The notes under the pieces are model-generated. The model ran no database searches. It was not told where the DNA came from and saw only the letters and a program-made list of their open reading frames with translations. A stretch of DNA of 64,000 nt from Diospyros lotus (taxonomy: Eukaryota > Streptophyta > Magnoliopsida > Ericales > Ebenaceae): assembly GCF_014633365.1 (NCBI RefSeq), contig NC_068340.1:21493879-21557878 (forward strand), in the 5' to 3' direction. The position numbers were made by a program, and so were the translations under genes. This document shows, one piece after another, positions 12,259 through 23,100 of this stretch. How positions within the stretch are numbered: position 1 is the first letter of the stretch; every line of letters starts with the position of its first letter.

Positions 12259-12518
12259 AAGGGGGTGGACTAATAGCTCAAAAAAAAAAAGGTAAGGCAA
12301 AAAGCTTCATAGAGGAGCGCCTTCCTGGTCAAGTTCAACCAGGGCAGGGCAGAGAAGAAAGAAGAAGTAAAAGGGAAAGGGAAAAAGAGTAACTTCAAAA
12401 GTTTGGAAGCTTTAATCTCATATTTAAAAATAATATTGTACACATCGGGAAAGTCCACACTCAGACAACCTCAAAAATTAAGCTACTCCTCAACCCAGCA
12501 TGATTTTTAGCTCAGCTC
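12259..12518. other. no gene recognised; probable internal tail of a gypsy element
   Basis: Lies between the dispersed repeat and the PPT at 12519. It could be the 3' internal end of the element whose LTR follows, but no domain is visible. Confidence 0.4.
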
Positions 12519-13264
12519 AAGGAGTGGGGGGAAAGTGATGTGGCACTACCTAAATTACAAGAATATCCCCCATGCGCTAGTAGTCTCGCTCGCCATTTAG
12601 ATTGCCCGAGAGACTAACACGTGGCAAGTTCACAATCCGGAGCAGAGTCCGATAAATCCGGGCCAGACTATGAGACCCGTTCTAGCTTGACTGAGGTCCT
12701 CGGGAGTCATGCTCGCCCATCTCAGGTACTCCATAATGGACCTGCTTGTAAAAAACAGAGGTCCTCACCAAGTATGGGGACACTCTCCAACTCTCATATT
12801 TTCTAAGACCCGTATTTATTCTACTGACTTGAGCGTCAGAGTCTATCCTAGGGATCTCAACCCCGTCACTCCGTTGTCTTGCAGGTTGTATTCCCAAGGC
12901 CCGACATAGTCAAGTCTGAAGCTTCTATGCCCAAGGTCTATCCGTCGAGGCGGCGTGTAGCGGTCAATCTTAGTCTGACCAAGGGATCCCAGCCTGACTA
13001 GGGAATATCCCAGCCTAACTAGGGGAAATCCCAGCCTGCCAACCAGACCATGGAATCCTAGCTTGATGAGGGGATCCCAGCCAGACCAGCTTGACCAGGG
13101 AATCCCAACCTGACCAGTCCTATTGCTCCATTGTCTTATAGGCTACATTGCCACATATCTGAGGCCAAGAATACCAAAGTCAAAATCTTTTTGCTCCCGA
13201 GATCCATTTGTCGAGGTAGCGTGTGGTGGTCGGTCTCAGAGATCATCACCAAACCCAATCATCA
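12519..13264 (+). mobile_element. polypurine tract and 3' LTR of a Tat-like gypsy element (end tentative)
   Basis: AAGGAGTGGGGGGAAAG (12519-12535) is a classic polypurine tract directly followed by TGATGTGGCAC, a typical gypsy LTR start. Within the LTR, CTGACTTGAGCGTCAGAG (12823-12840) resembles the conserved U5 motif of Tat-type LTRs. From about 12970 to 13120 there are degenerate 25-30-bp repeats around GACCAGGGAATCCCAGCCTG, flanked by a duplicated block of about 110 bp (12870-12977 and 13126-13246). ATCATCA at 13258-13264 would close the LTR with TGAT/ATCA ends. With no second LTR visible this end is a guess. Confidence 0.55.
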
Positions 13265-13940
13265 AAAACGACCAAATCATTTCATTAGCTACAAATTGAT
13301 TGACTTGAAACAAATTAAAGTTATGATCGCTCAACTTGAACTGGGTAACAATACGTAAACTAACCCAGTCGTGTTGGTCGCAACAAATTGACTCAAATCT
13401 AGATTAATATTTCAATTTTATTTTCATCATAAATCTAGATTAATATTGTTGTTTCACTTTCTAGTTATAAGACAATGTTATTTAATATATTTTTAAAATC
13501 TATTAATATTAAGTGATGGGTTTTGTTTTTAAGTTTTATATCATAATTTTAATTGTTATATATATTTATTTAATAAAAATGTACCCCGATTTAACTTTCT
13601 ACCAACCCAGTAATCCTGAATCTCTCCTTCCCGGCCCCGTCTTCTGAATATTGGTTACAAATTAATAAAAAGAATTAAATGGGAGCACCACTTCCAGAAC
13701 CATGACTCTTCATTCTCTCTCTCACCAAAATATCCAAAAATATGGGAAATGGGAAGTACAAAAATTTCCTCAAAAAATAAGGACTCACGTTAGAAAATAA
13801 TAAGGGTTCTTAAGTTATAGAAAATATTTTTAATTTTTAATTTTGTTATTGTCAAAATACAATAATAAATTTATTTGACTGGAAACGTCGTCGTCTGACC
13901 GCCTAAATCTATAAAAAAATAAAACAGTCAGAGGACACAA
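13265..13940. other. AT-rich DNA, no gene recognised
   Basis: A short repeat of AATCTAGATTAATATT occurs twice near 13400-13450. No other structure seen. Confidence 0.45.
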
Positions 13941-14440
13941 AGAGATTCTCATACAAACTTCAATTCATAAATTAGACACTAAACATGATAAAGGCCATAT
14001 TGATACCAGTAGTAAAAAAAAATTAAAAATGAGTGTTTACATATTTATAGAGAGATATGAAGTAATCTGAAATAATCCAAAATTAGCATTCTTACAGAAC
14101 ACGTTTATCTTGATTTTTTCTAACTTTATTAGGATTATAATTCTTATAGAAAACATTTATCTTGATTTTTTCTGACTCTATTAGGATTAGGATTCTTACA
14201 GATAACATCTAGTTTGACTTTTCCTAACCCTGCTAGGAATAGGATTCTTTCGAATAACATCTATCTCTTATAAATGACGTTTATCTTTCCAAAAAAAAAA
14301 TTCAAATGATGGAGTTATTTAGTTTACACATTGCGTGGGACCCCATCCATATATAAGGAAAATTACATCTTTTAGCCCAAAATATTATTTTGGACTTTTA
14401 GACTTTTTTTTATCTTTTAATGAGCTTTTGCCTATGACAC
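13941..14440. repeat. left copy of a ~500-bp direct repeat with 52-bp subrepeats
   Basis: This block aligns with 14985-15495 about 1045 bp further on. It contains three to four tandem 52-bp units of the form ATTCTTACAG..AACATTTATC..GACT..TTAGGATTA and ends with a shared TTTACACATTGCGTGGGACC segment. The spacing would suit two LTRs of a small TRIM-like element or a partial tandem duplication. No PBS or PPT was found to decide. Confidence 0.65.
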
Positions 14441-14529
14441 AACAATTACTCTCTACTCTTTCATTCGAGTTTCTCAAAGGAAATAGTAGATTGTGTCATG
14501 GCCTACTCTTATTTCTGATGTTAGATCAT

Positions 14530-14700
14530 TCTTGCATTTTCTGAGTTTTTGATTTTAGATCATTCTCATATTTTTTGCATTTTTTATTCTAGATTATTCT
14601 CACACTTTTTTGCGTTTCTGATTCTAAATCATTATCACGCTTTTTGCATTTCTGATTCTAAATCATTCTCACACTTTCTGCATTTCTGGTGCTAGATTTT
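14530..14700. repeat. ~40-bp degenerate tandem repeats
   Basis: Four to five units around TTTGCATTTCTGATTCTA and AATCATTCTCACACTT lie between the two copies of the larger direct repeat. Confidence 0.7.
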
Positions 14701-14984
14701 TGGATAATGAGCCCTAGATCGTTCTTGCATATTTCACACTTCAATACTAGGTTTTAAATAATAAGATTTTGTAATTTGCAATTTGAACATGCTTTCCTTA
14801 GATTTTTCAACCACATATATTAGGGTTAGAATAGAAAGAACGTGTTAAGTAGCACCATACAATGGTTTCACAGATGAACCATTGTATAAAAGTCGATCAT
14901 CTTAATTAAAACCTTCTTGTCATTTTAGAATAATATCACTAGTTCCCCAATTTGAGCGTAAGGGTCAGTCAATCAAAGGGTCCG

Positions 14985-15495
14985 ACAAGATCCCTGTGCA
15001 AACACTTCAATATTTAACTCAAACATTGAAGATAATAAGCCCGTATTGAAACTAATATTAGAAGCGTACATTTTCTGAAATAAGTATTTGCTTATTTATA
15101 GATGGGTATGGAATAATCCTAAGTAGTCCGAAATTAGAATTCTCATAGATAACATATAATTGAACATTTCCTAATTTTATAAGAATTAGTATTCTTATAG
15201 ATAACATCTATTTTAATATCTCCTAATCCTGTCAGGATTAGGATTCTTACAAATAACGTTCCTTTTGACTATTCCTAACTCTGTTATAATTAGAATTTTT
15301 TCGGATCATGTTTATCTCTATTAAATGACATTTATCTTCTTAGAGAACTTTTCAGATATCGGAATTATCTAGTTTACACATTATGTGGGACCCCCCACGT
15401 ATGAAAAAATTTACACTTTTTAGCCCAAAAAATTATTTTGGACTTTTAGGCTTTTTTGATCTTTTAATGTATTTTTGTCTATGACATAATAAATT
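14985..15495. repeat. right copy of the ~500-bp direct repeat
   Basis: Partner of 13941-14440. It has the same 52-bp subunit structure and the same downstream GTGGGACCC and TTTTAGCCCAAAA..ATTATTTTGGACTTTTAG landmarks, with substitutions and small indels throughout, so the duplication is old. Confidence 0.65.
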
Positions 15496-15639
15496 TTAAT
15501 TTTAAAATTAAACATATTTTAATATTTTGTGACTCAAAAAGTAATAGTATTCAAGGAATTAATTATCAAACATGTTTCGTCTAAATTTGATCATGCCTCG
15601 TGGAATTAATTATCTATAAATAATGATTATTTTATATTT

Positions 15640-15835
15640 ATAGGAAATAATAATATTTATATCTAAGAGTTGTTCTAATAAAAATTATATATCGAGAGTA
15701 TTGAAAATTTACTATTTTGAAACGCCCATAAAGTCCTTGTACAAATTTGATCCTAAAACTATTAAGGTATAGAAATAATATATTTTTCTGTTGTAAACTA
15801 TTTACATTGCCAAATTACTTACATCTTGCTATTAG
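15640..15835. repeat. paralogue of the MITE-array flanks (empty site)
   Basis: This stretch aligns with 21470-21586 joined to 22717-22755. Shared strings include TATTGAAAATTT, ATTTTGAAAC, AAACTATTA and ATATATTTTTCTGTTGT. It therefore records the locus before the MITE array was inserted there. The nature of the parent repeat is unknown. Confidence 0.7.
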
Positions 15836-15851
15836 AAACATTTTAGGATTG

Positions 15852-16107
15852 CCCGCATGGGCAGCCCAGTTGGTCAAGAAGGGGGCACAAAGTATCTTTT
15901 GTGGTGAATTTTGGACCAAGATCGAGAATCGAGTCTCGTAAAGTAACAGTGTAGGGTACCTCTCTCCAAAGTGAGGGGCTCTTTGTGCGTGGTGAGCCCG
16001 AGTCTAGTCACTGCGTCTGACTGAGTCACCGTGATTAACCTCCCCCACGTTCTATCGAGTTAGGTGTGGGGACGCTCGATGTGAGTGATTTCACCTTTTG
16101 GACCAAA
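15852..16107 (+). mobile_element. tRNA-derived SINE (about 256 bp)
   Basis: The unit starts CCCGCATGGGCAGCCCAGTT, whose CAGCCCAGTTGG portion fits a pol III A-box. A degenerate B-box (GAATCGAGTCTC) follows about 60 bp on. It ends in TTTTGGACCAAAAA. It is flanked by a perfect 16-bp duplication, AAACATTTTAGGATTG, at 15836-15851 and 16108-16123, a length expected of LINE-mediated insertion. A second copy of the same family lies at 36467-36704. It has no coding content. Transcription by pol III and mobilisation by a partner LINE are family knowledge, not seen here. Confidence 0.88.
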
Positions 16108-16189
16108 AAACATTTTAGGATTGTTTTTTAATTATTTTTTCAACTATATTTTTTCTGTAGCGTGTTTTCTATGCAGAACGTTTTTACTT

Positions 16190-16830
16190 ATTCCTTAAAC
16201 CCCGTGCCGCTTCGTCTTCCCCGCTGCAGCCGGTTGTTTCGCCAGAAAATAAAAAGTCGCAGTGGTCGCGACCTGCTGAGGCGACAGCGGGCGACGACGG
16301 CGGACTGCGAGGCTGCAACAACTCGCCGCCGGTGACCGGACCTTTCAGTTCAGGCGGTCGACGGCCACTGAACGCGAAGAAGGGGACAGCGAAACCCCGG
16401 CAGCGTGCAGTCATCACGACCCTTCGGCTTCCCGGTTCTTGCGCTTGACGGAGACGAAACACGAGGCAGGTATGGACTGCCGGGGCGACTGCAACGGCAA
16501 CGGGACAACGCGACGACGGGAAGAGGCGTTAGCAGTCGCCATCGGTCACGACGACCCTTAGGTTCAGGAACTCAACGGCGACTGAACGCGAAGAGGGGTC
16601 GGCGATGACGGCGAAGTGCGTCGGGGACGGCGGCGGAGGCAGCCTGAACATCTGTCGGAGTGCAGCGGCGGGTCGACGTTGGTAGGTACCCCTGTATGCG
16701 ACCCTCTGCCTTCCCGATTCCGGCATCCGAAGACGAAAGATTGCGAAGAGACGCCGGAGACAGCGATAGCTGTAGCCCCCTCCGGCGCCCTTACCGGGAT
16801 TCTGCGACGGCGGGTGGCGGTGGCTGTTGC
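16190..16830. other. GC- and CpG-rich island, identity unknown
   Basis: An abrupt roughly 640-bp GC-rich block sits in AT-rich surroundings. It has open frames on both strands (16184-16462 minus, 16616-16876 plus) that overlap and carry no family signature. The phrase CACTGAACGCGAAGA near 16369 recurs in altered form near 16580 (about 210 bp apart), suggesting an internal duplication. It may be the GC-rich middle of an old LTR like the ones at 10.8 and 41.0 kb. I do not support a gene here. Confidence 0.5.
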
Positions 16831-17865
16831 CTCCCTCTGTTTGGGTTTTTTATTTATTTATTTATTTATTTTTTAATTTTGTCCCAGGAACAAGCCCCCA
16901 TTTTTTATTTTTGCTGTTTTTCCTAACTGGGCTGGGTTAAAACCCATTTTGAGTCTTCCTTTTTAATTAATTTTCGCGGGCCAAGATTTTTTAAGGACTA
17001 AGGCTGAAATAGAAATTCCAGCTGGGCTGGATTACTTTCCCTGGACAAGCCCATTAAGAAAAATAAAAATAAAGACCCATTTTATTTAAGGGAATAAAAA
17101 AAATAGCATAATTAGTTTCAAAAAATTATTCAAATGCATGAAAATTTTGCGAAGTTAATTTTCATAGCCTTCATGAAAGTATAATGCTATCTTCCTATGT
17201 TTTAAGATATAGGCGTTTGGATTAATCTAGGTATTTATTTTAATGCTACACAATTTCTAATTAAATAAAATTATTAAATATAAAGAGACATACTAAGGTG
17301 TATGTACACTTTTGATTTTAATCCTTTTGAGTGTAATTTTATTGAATTGTTTAAATTGTACCTTAATGCCCTCTATAATTGCACATTAAATAAATTAGTA
17401 AAATAATATTAAATTATTTGACAAAGCAAAAATAATTTTGGGATATGTACTCAATTTTGATCCTGCGATTTATAATGAATTTATTTTTTTAATTTATGTT
17501 AATTGTTACAATTACTTGTGCATGTGTTTTAATTACAAAATAATTTTTATATGACTATCGGTTGTAGTTATAGTCTCAAAAAAATATTATTGGCTATCTT
17601 AACAAGGGAGAGAATCCTAAAAATTCAATAGTTGTTAGTAGAATAGAGTTTTCTAAAAACTCTAACTAACATATGATTCAGATAGATAAAAAATCTCCAG
17701 CATATTAAACAGCACTCTCAACTTACCAAGCTTGGTAATGAATGATCATTGCTTGAGTTTTACAATATGAAGTATTTTGCACGATCTCACTGGAGACTTT
17801 TAAGAATATAAAACAACAAAAAATATGTGGATTACTTTGAAGGCATAATATGGTGGTATTAGTGC
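16831..17865. other. AT-rich DNA, no gene recognised
   Basis: Sequence after the GC island contains GGGCTGGGTT/GCTGGGCTGG phrases common in plant gypsy LTRs, then AT-rich DNA. No boundaries could be set. Confidence 0.4.
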
Positions 17866-19401
17866 CACAAGCTTGCACGATTTGACCCTCAAATTTGACA
17901 CTGACAAGATATCCACAAATGTATAAGCATTTAAGAATGATGCCAAATATGATTCATTTTCTAAAGGCTATTGGAAACAACCTTACCTTACTGATGAGAA
18001 GCAACTCCTAGCTGTCATCCAATCTCTTCTCAACTTTTGGGATCAAATAAAACTCTTGTTGACACATGACAAGAACATTAAAATGTTCAAAGGCGTGTCT
18101 TGACGCTTTGAGATTGAAGCGAAGCGCCTAGTAGCAAAAGGCAATCACGATTTCTCACAAAGTCAAAATTGGATAAGATATGTGGTCCTAAATCAAAACA
18201 ATAGCGGAGAAAGGCCCTTAAAGACAAGGTAAAGAACCTAGTCCCAAGAAGGACAAGACCACTAAGCGCTGCAAGGAGAAGTGTGGTGGAGGCAAAAGGA
18301 AAGTAAAGAACATTTGTTACAATTGTAGAAAGCAAAGACACTTTGCTTGTAACTAAATTGAGACGAATAAAGAAAAGCTACTCCTTGACCCTATCTCTAG
18401 CACATTTATTTTTATTTGTACAAATGTGTTTGTCACTCATTCTCTCCATAGTTGGATTGTAAACATAGGAGCAACAAGCCACATGATGAGAGATCGTGAA
18501 AGGTATATATATGAAGTATCGTTGATTTTTGATGAAGTGACAAAAAATATACATGCGAAACAGCACCAATGAAAAGGTGCTAGGAATTGGTACCTACTAG
18601 CTAAAGCTACAAGATGATTGCACATTAGTTATTCATAACATTCTTTCTCCTCTTAGAATTAGGCAAAATTTTCTTTTAGTAGTTGTTTTGCTTAAATTAG
18701 ACTATAGATTTAGGTTATCTTAGGATTTCTTTAAAAATTTCATGAAACGTCGTTTTATGGGTGCTGTGTTATTTCTAACGGTTTGATTATGTTAAATGTT
18801 GAGGATGCTTATTTTAATTTTAATTACAATGTTTCTTATTTGACTTCACATGATAATATTATGATTGAATATATCAAATGTCATGTTAGATTGGGTTACG
18901 TTGGGCAAGACCACATGAAAAAACTAACTAGAGAATGTCTATTAGGCACGCTGGCTAAAGTGAAATTGTCCATTTGTGAACTTTGTCTAATGGATAAGTT
19001 ATTTAGAGGAAGTCCTTTGGAAGGACAGAAAGAGCATCCACCCCTCAAAGGCTATTCTATTCTGACATCTGCCATCTGTGGACTTATAAATGTTAAGGCA
19101 CATAATGGTGGTTCATATTTCATCACTTTTATCAACGTTATATGCACTACAAAATAATATACTTGATCTCCCAAAAGTTTAAAGCATTGGATTGCTCTAG
19201 ACAAGTTTTTAAGTTTAGTTAAGAATGAGTTGAACTTGAAAGTAAAAACTCTTTGGACTAACCAGAGGCGCGAATACTTACCACACCTAGTTCAAAGATA
19301 TTTTGATGGAAAATGAATAGTAAGGTAACTAACTATGCCAATAACTCCACAACCAAATAGTGTAACGAAAAAAAAAAATATAACCTTACTTGAAATTAAG
19401 A

Positions 19402-20058
19402 GTGAACATTCGATCAGTTCAGTAAACCAAACTGATTGAATTGCTATAATCGAATGAACCGACATCCAACAAAAAATCAAACATAACCGACTAAATTTAT
19501 ATACAAATCAAAAAGACTAAACAAGATGAAGAATAATTCGATTCAATTGGTTAACCGAATAGACTGAATTGCTAAACTAAAACAAAAAGAATTAAAATTT
19601 AGAAACTCACCTAAAGGTTGAAGCCTCAAGCTAAAACAAAAAGACTACAGCAGGCAACGATAGCGAGTTGTGGGAGGTATGGGTCGGCGACGACAAGTCG
19701 CAGACTAGATAGACAAAAATGATGATGATCGACAAAGGTGAGGAATCATACAGGGGTTGTGGTTTGGTGACAATGAGCCACAAAGGAGAAGGATGAAGAA
19801 GACCAAAAAGATAAGGATCGCCAATGGCAATAAGTTGTAAACTAGAGGGACGAAAAAAACAAACGATGGATGAAGAATGGAGGAAGGTAAAGAATGGATG
19901 GAGATGAAATAGATGTCAATGTCTCAATCTAGAGCCAAAGATAGAGAAGGGGAGGATACTGCTAAAAAAGTAAGGTCAAATGATGTAGAACAATGGAACT
20001 ATGGAAGACTATAAGCCCTTATTAGTTATTAAAAGTTAAAAACGACCCAATGCAGTAG
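19402..20058. other. ~650-bp insertion within the decayed copia integrase
   Basis: Copia integrase similarity stops after 19400 and resumes near 20059. The filler is non-coding. It begins with GAACATTCGATCAGTTCAG-type sequence rich in AACCGA/ACCAAAC phrases. No clear terminal repeats or TSD were seen, so its class is open. Confidence 0.55.
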
Positions 20059-20305
20059 TGCACACGGAGAGTTCGATAACATATATCCATAATTCTTCCC
20101 ATAAATATGAAAAATTAGGACATCGAGCGAATAAATGTATCTTTGTTCGCTATTCTAAAACATCAAAAGGCTAAGTGAACATGCTAATGGTGGACTAATT
20201 GAATTAGAATCCAGAGATATGGATTTTATTAAGGACGATTTCTCCAACAAAGGTGAAATAAACAATGTTCAATTTGAATTCTATAAGAGATGAACCTCTA
20301 ATATG

Positions 20306-20368
20306 TACACTCCTAAACTGTAACACATTCTCATTCAAAGTGAGAATGTGTTACAGTTTAGGAGTGTA
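20306..20368. repeat. perfect 28-bp inverted repeat with 7-nt spacer
   Basis: Arm 20306-20333 is the exact reverse complement of 20341-20368, with TTCAAAG between them. The stem begins TACACTCCTAAACTG. It lies inside the decayed copia element. Confidence 0.95.
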
Positions 20369-20939
20369 TAAAATAGTGAGAGTGTATTAGACTAGGAAAA
20401 CACATAGAGCTAAGATGGACCTATTGTGCACAGAAGTGCATACGATCTAGTATCTCATCATTGTTTTGAGATTCAGAGGAAAATACTAATATGCATTCTA
20501 CTGGATGATAAAAAGCCTAAGAACTACTAAGTTGCTATTTCATCACCTTTTACTACTAGAGCTATGAAAGGTGAAATGGAGTCTATGAGAAAAAAAAAGA
20601 AAACTAAGTCTAGGACTTGGTAGACCTCCTATCAAATAGAAAAGAAGCTGGGAACACATAATAGGTTCTCAAGATCAAAAGAAATACGGATGGATCCATA
20701 TATAAATATAAGTCTTGTTTGATAACAAAATACTATACTCAATTTGAGGGTATAAATTATGAGAAAACATTTTCACCCATCATTAGGTTTGTCTTAATTT
20801 GCTTAATATTAGTTATTGTAGCTTAACTAAACCTAGAACTCCATCAGAAAAATGTCAAGACAATGTTTCTTAATAGAAAAATGTCTAAAGAGATCTATAT
20901 GGATCAACTTAAAGATTTTATTGCTGAAGGCTAAAAGCG

Positions 20940-21112
20940 CAAAGTTCAATGATTTAGTGAATTTTAGCGACAATTCTGAAACCGTCACAAAAAACATAAC
21001 TTTACTGCAATTACTGCAACGGTTGTTGAAAACTACAGCTAAATGCTTCGCGACGGTTGTATCTGCGACGATTTTAAAAAAACATCGCTAAATTTTAAAT
21101 TTTTTGTAGTGA
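20940..21112. mobile_element. CACTA-type terminus with subterminal GCGAC repeats
   Basis: Copia similarity is lost at about 20940. The next 170 bp carry repeated GCGACGGTTGT, GCGACGATTTT and TTAGCGAC motifs and end TTTTTTGTAGTG, the complement of the CACTACAAAAAA terminus of plant CACTA elements. Only one end is recognised, so this is a truncated end or a small derivative. The family assignment rests on these motifs. Confidence 0.5.
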
Positions 21113-21115
21113 AGT

Positions 21116-21490
21116 ATTAATATGTAGATTGAGAGAATTTATGTCTGAGTGTGCGAATAGGAGATATTAGAAACATAATTGCACTCACATGAATTTAATT
21201 ATTTTTAAATGATGATTATCTTGTGAAATAAATAGATAACAAATAAATCACTAAGTTATCTCTCTTATTTATTATAATTGAGAGATGCAGACTATCTCAT
21301 TTTATTAGGAATATGATTAATTTAATTATTTATTTAAAATAAATAAAAAAAAAGTCAATTATCTATATTACCAACCTATAAATAAGTACCTTGTCCCACA
21401 AATTTAGACATAATTGAAAAGACAAATTTCTCTCCCCCCACATGCTATCCAAGAGGTAGGCTTTGTGGAATTATACCATGGGTGTTAGTA
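21116..21490. other. AT-rich DNA, no gene recognised
   Basis: No structure seen apart from AT-richness. The right part leads into the repeat shared with 15640-15835. Confidence 0.45.
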
Positions 21491-21586
21491 GTTGTTCTGG
21501 TAATAATTATACACTAGAAATATTGAAAATTTGTTATTTTGAAACTCCCAAAAGTTGGTAGTAGAAGTTTGGTCGTGAAACTATTA

Positions 21587-22710
21587 GGGTATATTTAATT
21601 GTATTATCTAGAATTTAATTTTAAATTATAGGTAATGATTGCCTAGAAAACAAAAACCATCTCACCCCCTTAGAAAATGAATTTCATGAAAAGAACCTTT
21701 AAATACTTGTATCATACACATATTTTTCATAAAAAGTTAAGAGTATTTGATTATTTTCATAAAAAATATATATAATAATTACACATTTTTTGTGGTAAAT
21801 GTGTGCAATCAAACATACTCTAAGAGTGTGTTTGATTGCACATATTTTTCATAGAAAATGTATAATTATTATACATTTTCTATGAAAAACAATCAAACAT
21901 TTTTAATTTTTCTATAGAAAAATATACATGGTACAACCATTTAAAACTTATTTCCGTGAAATTCATTTTCCAAGGGGGTAGGGTGGTTTTTATTTTCTAG
22001 GTAATATTATCTAGAATTAAATTTTAGGTAATGCAATCAAACACACCCTAAGAGTGTGTTTGATTGCACACATTTTTCATGAAAAATATGTAATTATTAC
22101 ATATTTTCTATGAAAAACAATCAAACACTCTTAATTTTTTCATAGAAAAATATGTATGGTACAACCATTTAAATATTCTTTCCATGGAATTCATTTTCTA
22201 AATGGGTGATATGGTTTTTATTTTCTAGACAATATTATCTAGAATTAAATTCTAGGCAATACAATCAAACACACCTTAAGAGTGTTTGATTGCACATATT
22301 TACCATAGAAAATATGTAATTATTATACATTTTCTATGAAAAACAACCAAACACTGTTAACTTTTCTATGGAAAAATATGTATGGTACAAGCATTTAAAA
22401 TTTATTTCTATGAAATTTATTTTCTAGGCAATATTACCTAGAATTTAATTCTAGGTAATACAATCAAACACACCCTTTAGGATGTGTTGATAACATTTAA
22501 TTGGAAAAGAAAATATTTTCCAACTTGCATGGAAAACAAAAATCATCTCCCCCTAGATAAATTTTTTATGGAAAAGAGGCAAAAACATGCTTTAATGATT
22601 GTACCATAAAATTCAATTCTATAAAAAATATACTGTGTCAAACACCAAAAATGAAATTTAATTTCTTGAATATGATATTTTTTATATATTTTTTATACTA
22701 TCAAACACTC
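21587..22710. mobile_element. array of five MITE-like units (~195-235 bp each)
   Basis: Units lie at 21587-21820, 21824-22048, 22052-22276, 22280-22475 and 22480-22710. Units 2-4 are direct copies beginning GAGTGT(GT)TTGATTGCAC and ending CAATCAAACACACC. Units 1 and 5 are inverted relative to them, and unit 5 is the most diverged. Single TAA/TTA triplets separate the units and a TTA borders the array, which fits the 3-bp target preference of PIF/Harbinger (Tourist) MITEs. No transposase is encoded. The pre-insertion site survives at 15.7 kb. Confidence 0.75.
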
Positions 22711-22846
22711 GTTTAAAGTAGGTAAATAGTATATATTTTTCTGTTGTGTATGCCTAATGTTGTTTACATTAATTTTCTGGCCTTGTTTGACTATGAAAAA
22801 CGTACCAATCACTCTTGGTATGAATTTATCCTATATATATGCACAT

Positions 22847-22981
22847 TCTTTAAATATTTGTTTTTATCTAGTTTTGGTGATGAAACTATTAAATTGAGGT
22901 ATAAAATTATTGTATATGCTTACTCTTTAAATGTTTGTTCTTTTTTATCTAATTTTGGTGATGGAACTATTAAACTGAGGT
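22847..22981. repeat. ~75-80-bp tandem duplication
   Basis: TCTTTAAATATTTGTTTTTA with its following TTTTGGTGATGAAACTATTAAA segment recurs with minor changes at about 22924-22981. Confidence 0.75.
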
Positions 22982-23100
22982 GAAACAAAGACATTTTTCA
23001 ATATAGTTAGACAATTAAACCTAAAGATTTAGCTGAATCACTACACCTTTTAACTGTAATGGATTTTAACCATTAAGTTGTATCTTTGGTTTGCAACTTA

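Larger units (their letters stand above)
17870..20935 (+). pseudogene. decayed Ty1/copia gag-pol remnant
   Basis: Scattered segments in plus-strand order match copia polyprotein, with many stops and frameshifts. Gag C-terminal half lies at about 17900-18120, and a damaged zinc knuckle near 18300-18350. The protease active-site region (18453-18485) has Asn where the catalytic Asp should be. GAG-pre-integrase and the integrase start lie at 18860-19160, and integrase continues to about 19400. An unrelated insertion of about 650 bp follows. The integrase C-terminus is at about 20059-20300, the RT start at 20590-20790, and a further RT piece (ending near 20935) contains the I-Y-M-D-Q phrase. The element is far more decayed than the copia copy at 1-4292. 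LTRs were not located. Confidence 0.85.

Noticed and set aside
19146..19157. CACTACAAAATAA as the left end of a CACTA element paired with 21112
   Set aside because: It lies inside recognisable integrase sequence, the enclosed DNA is copia, and the flanking triplets (ATG and AAG) do not match as a 3-bp TSD.
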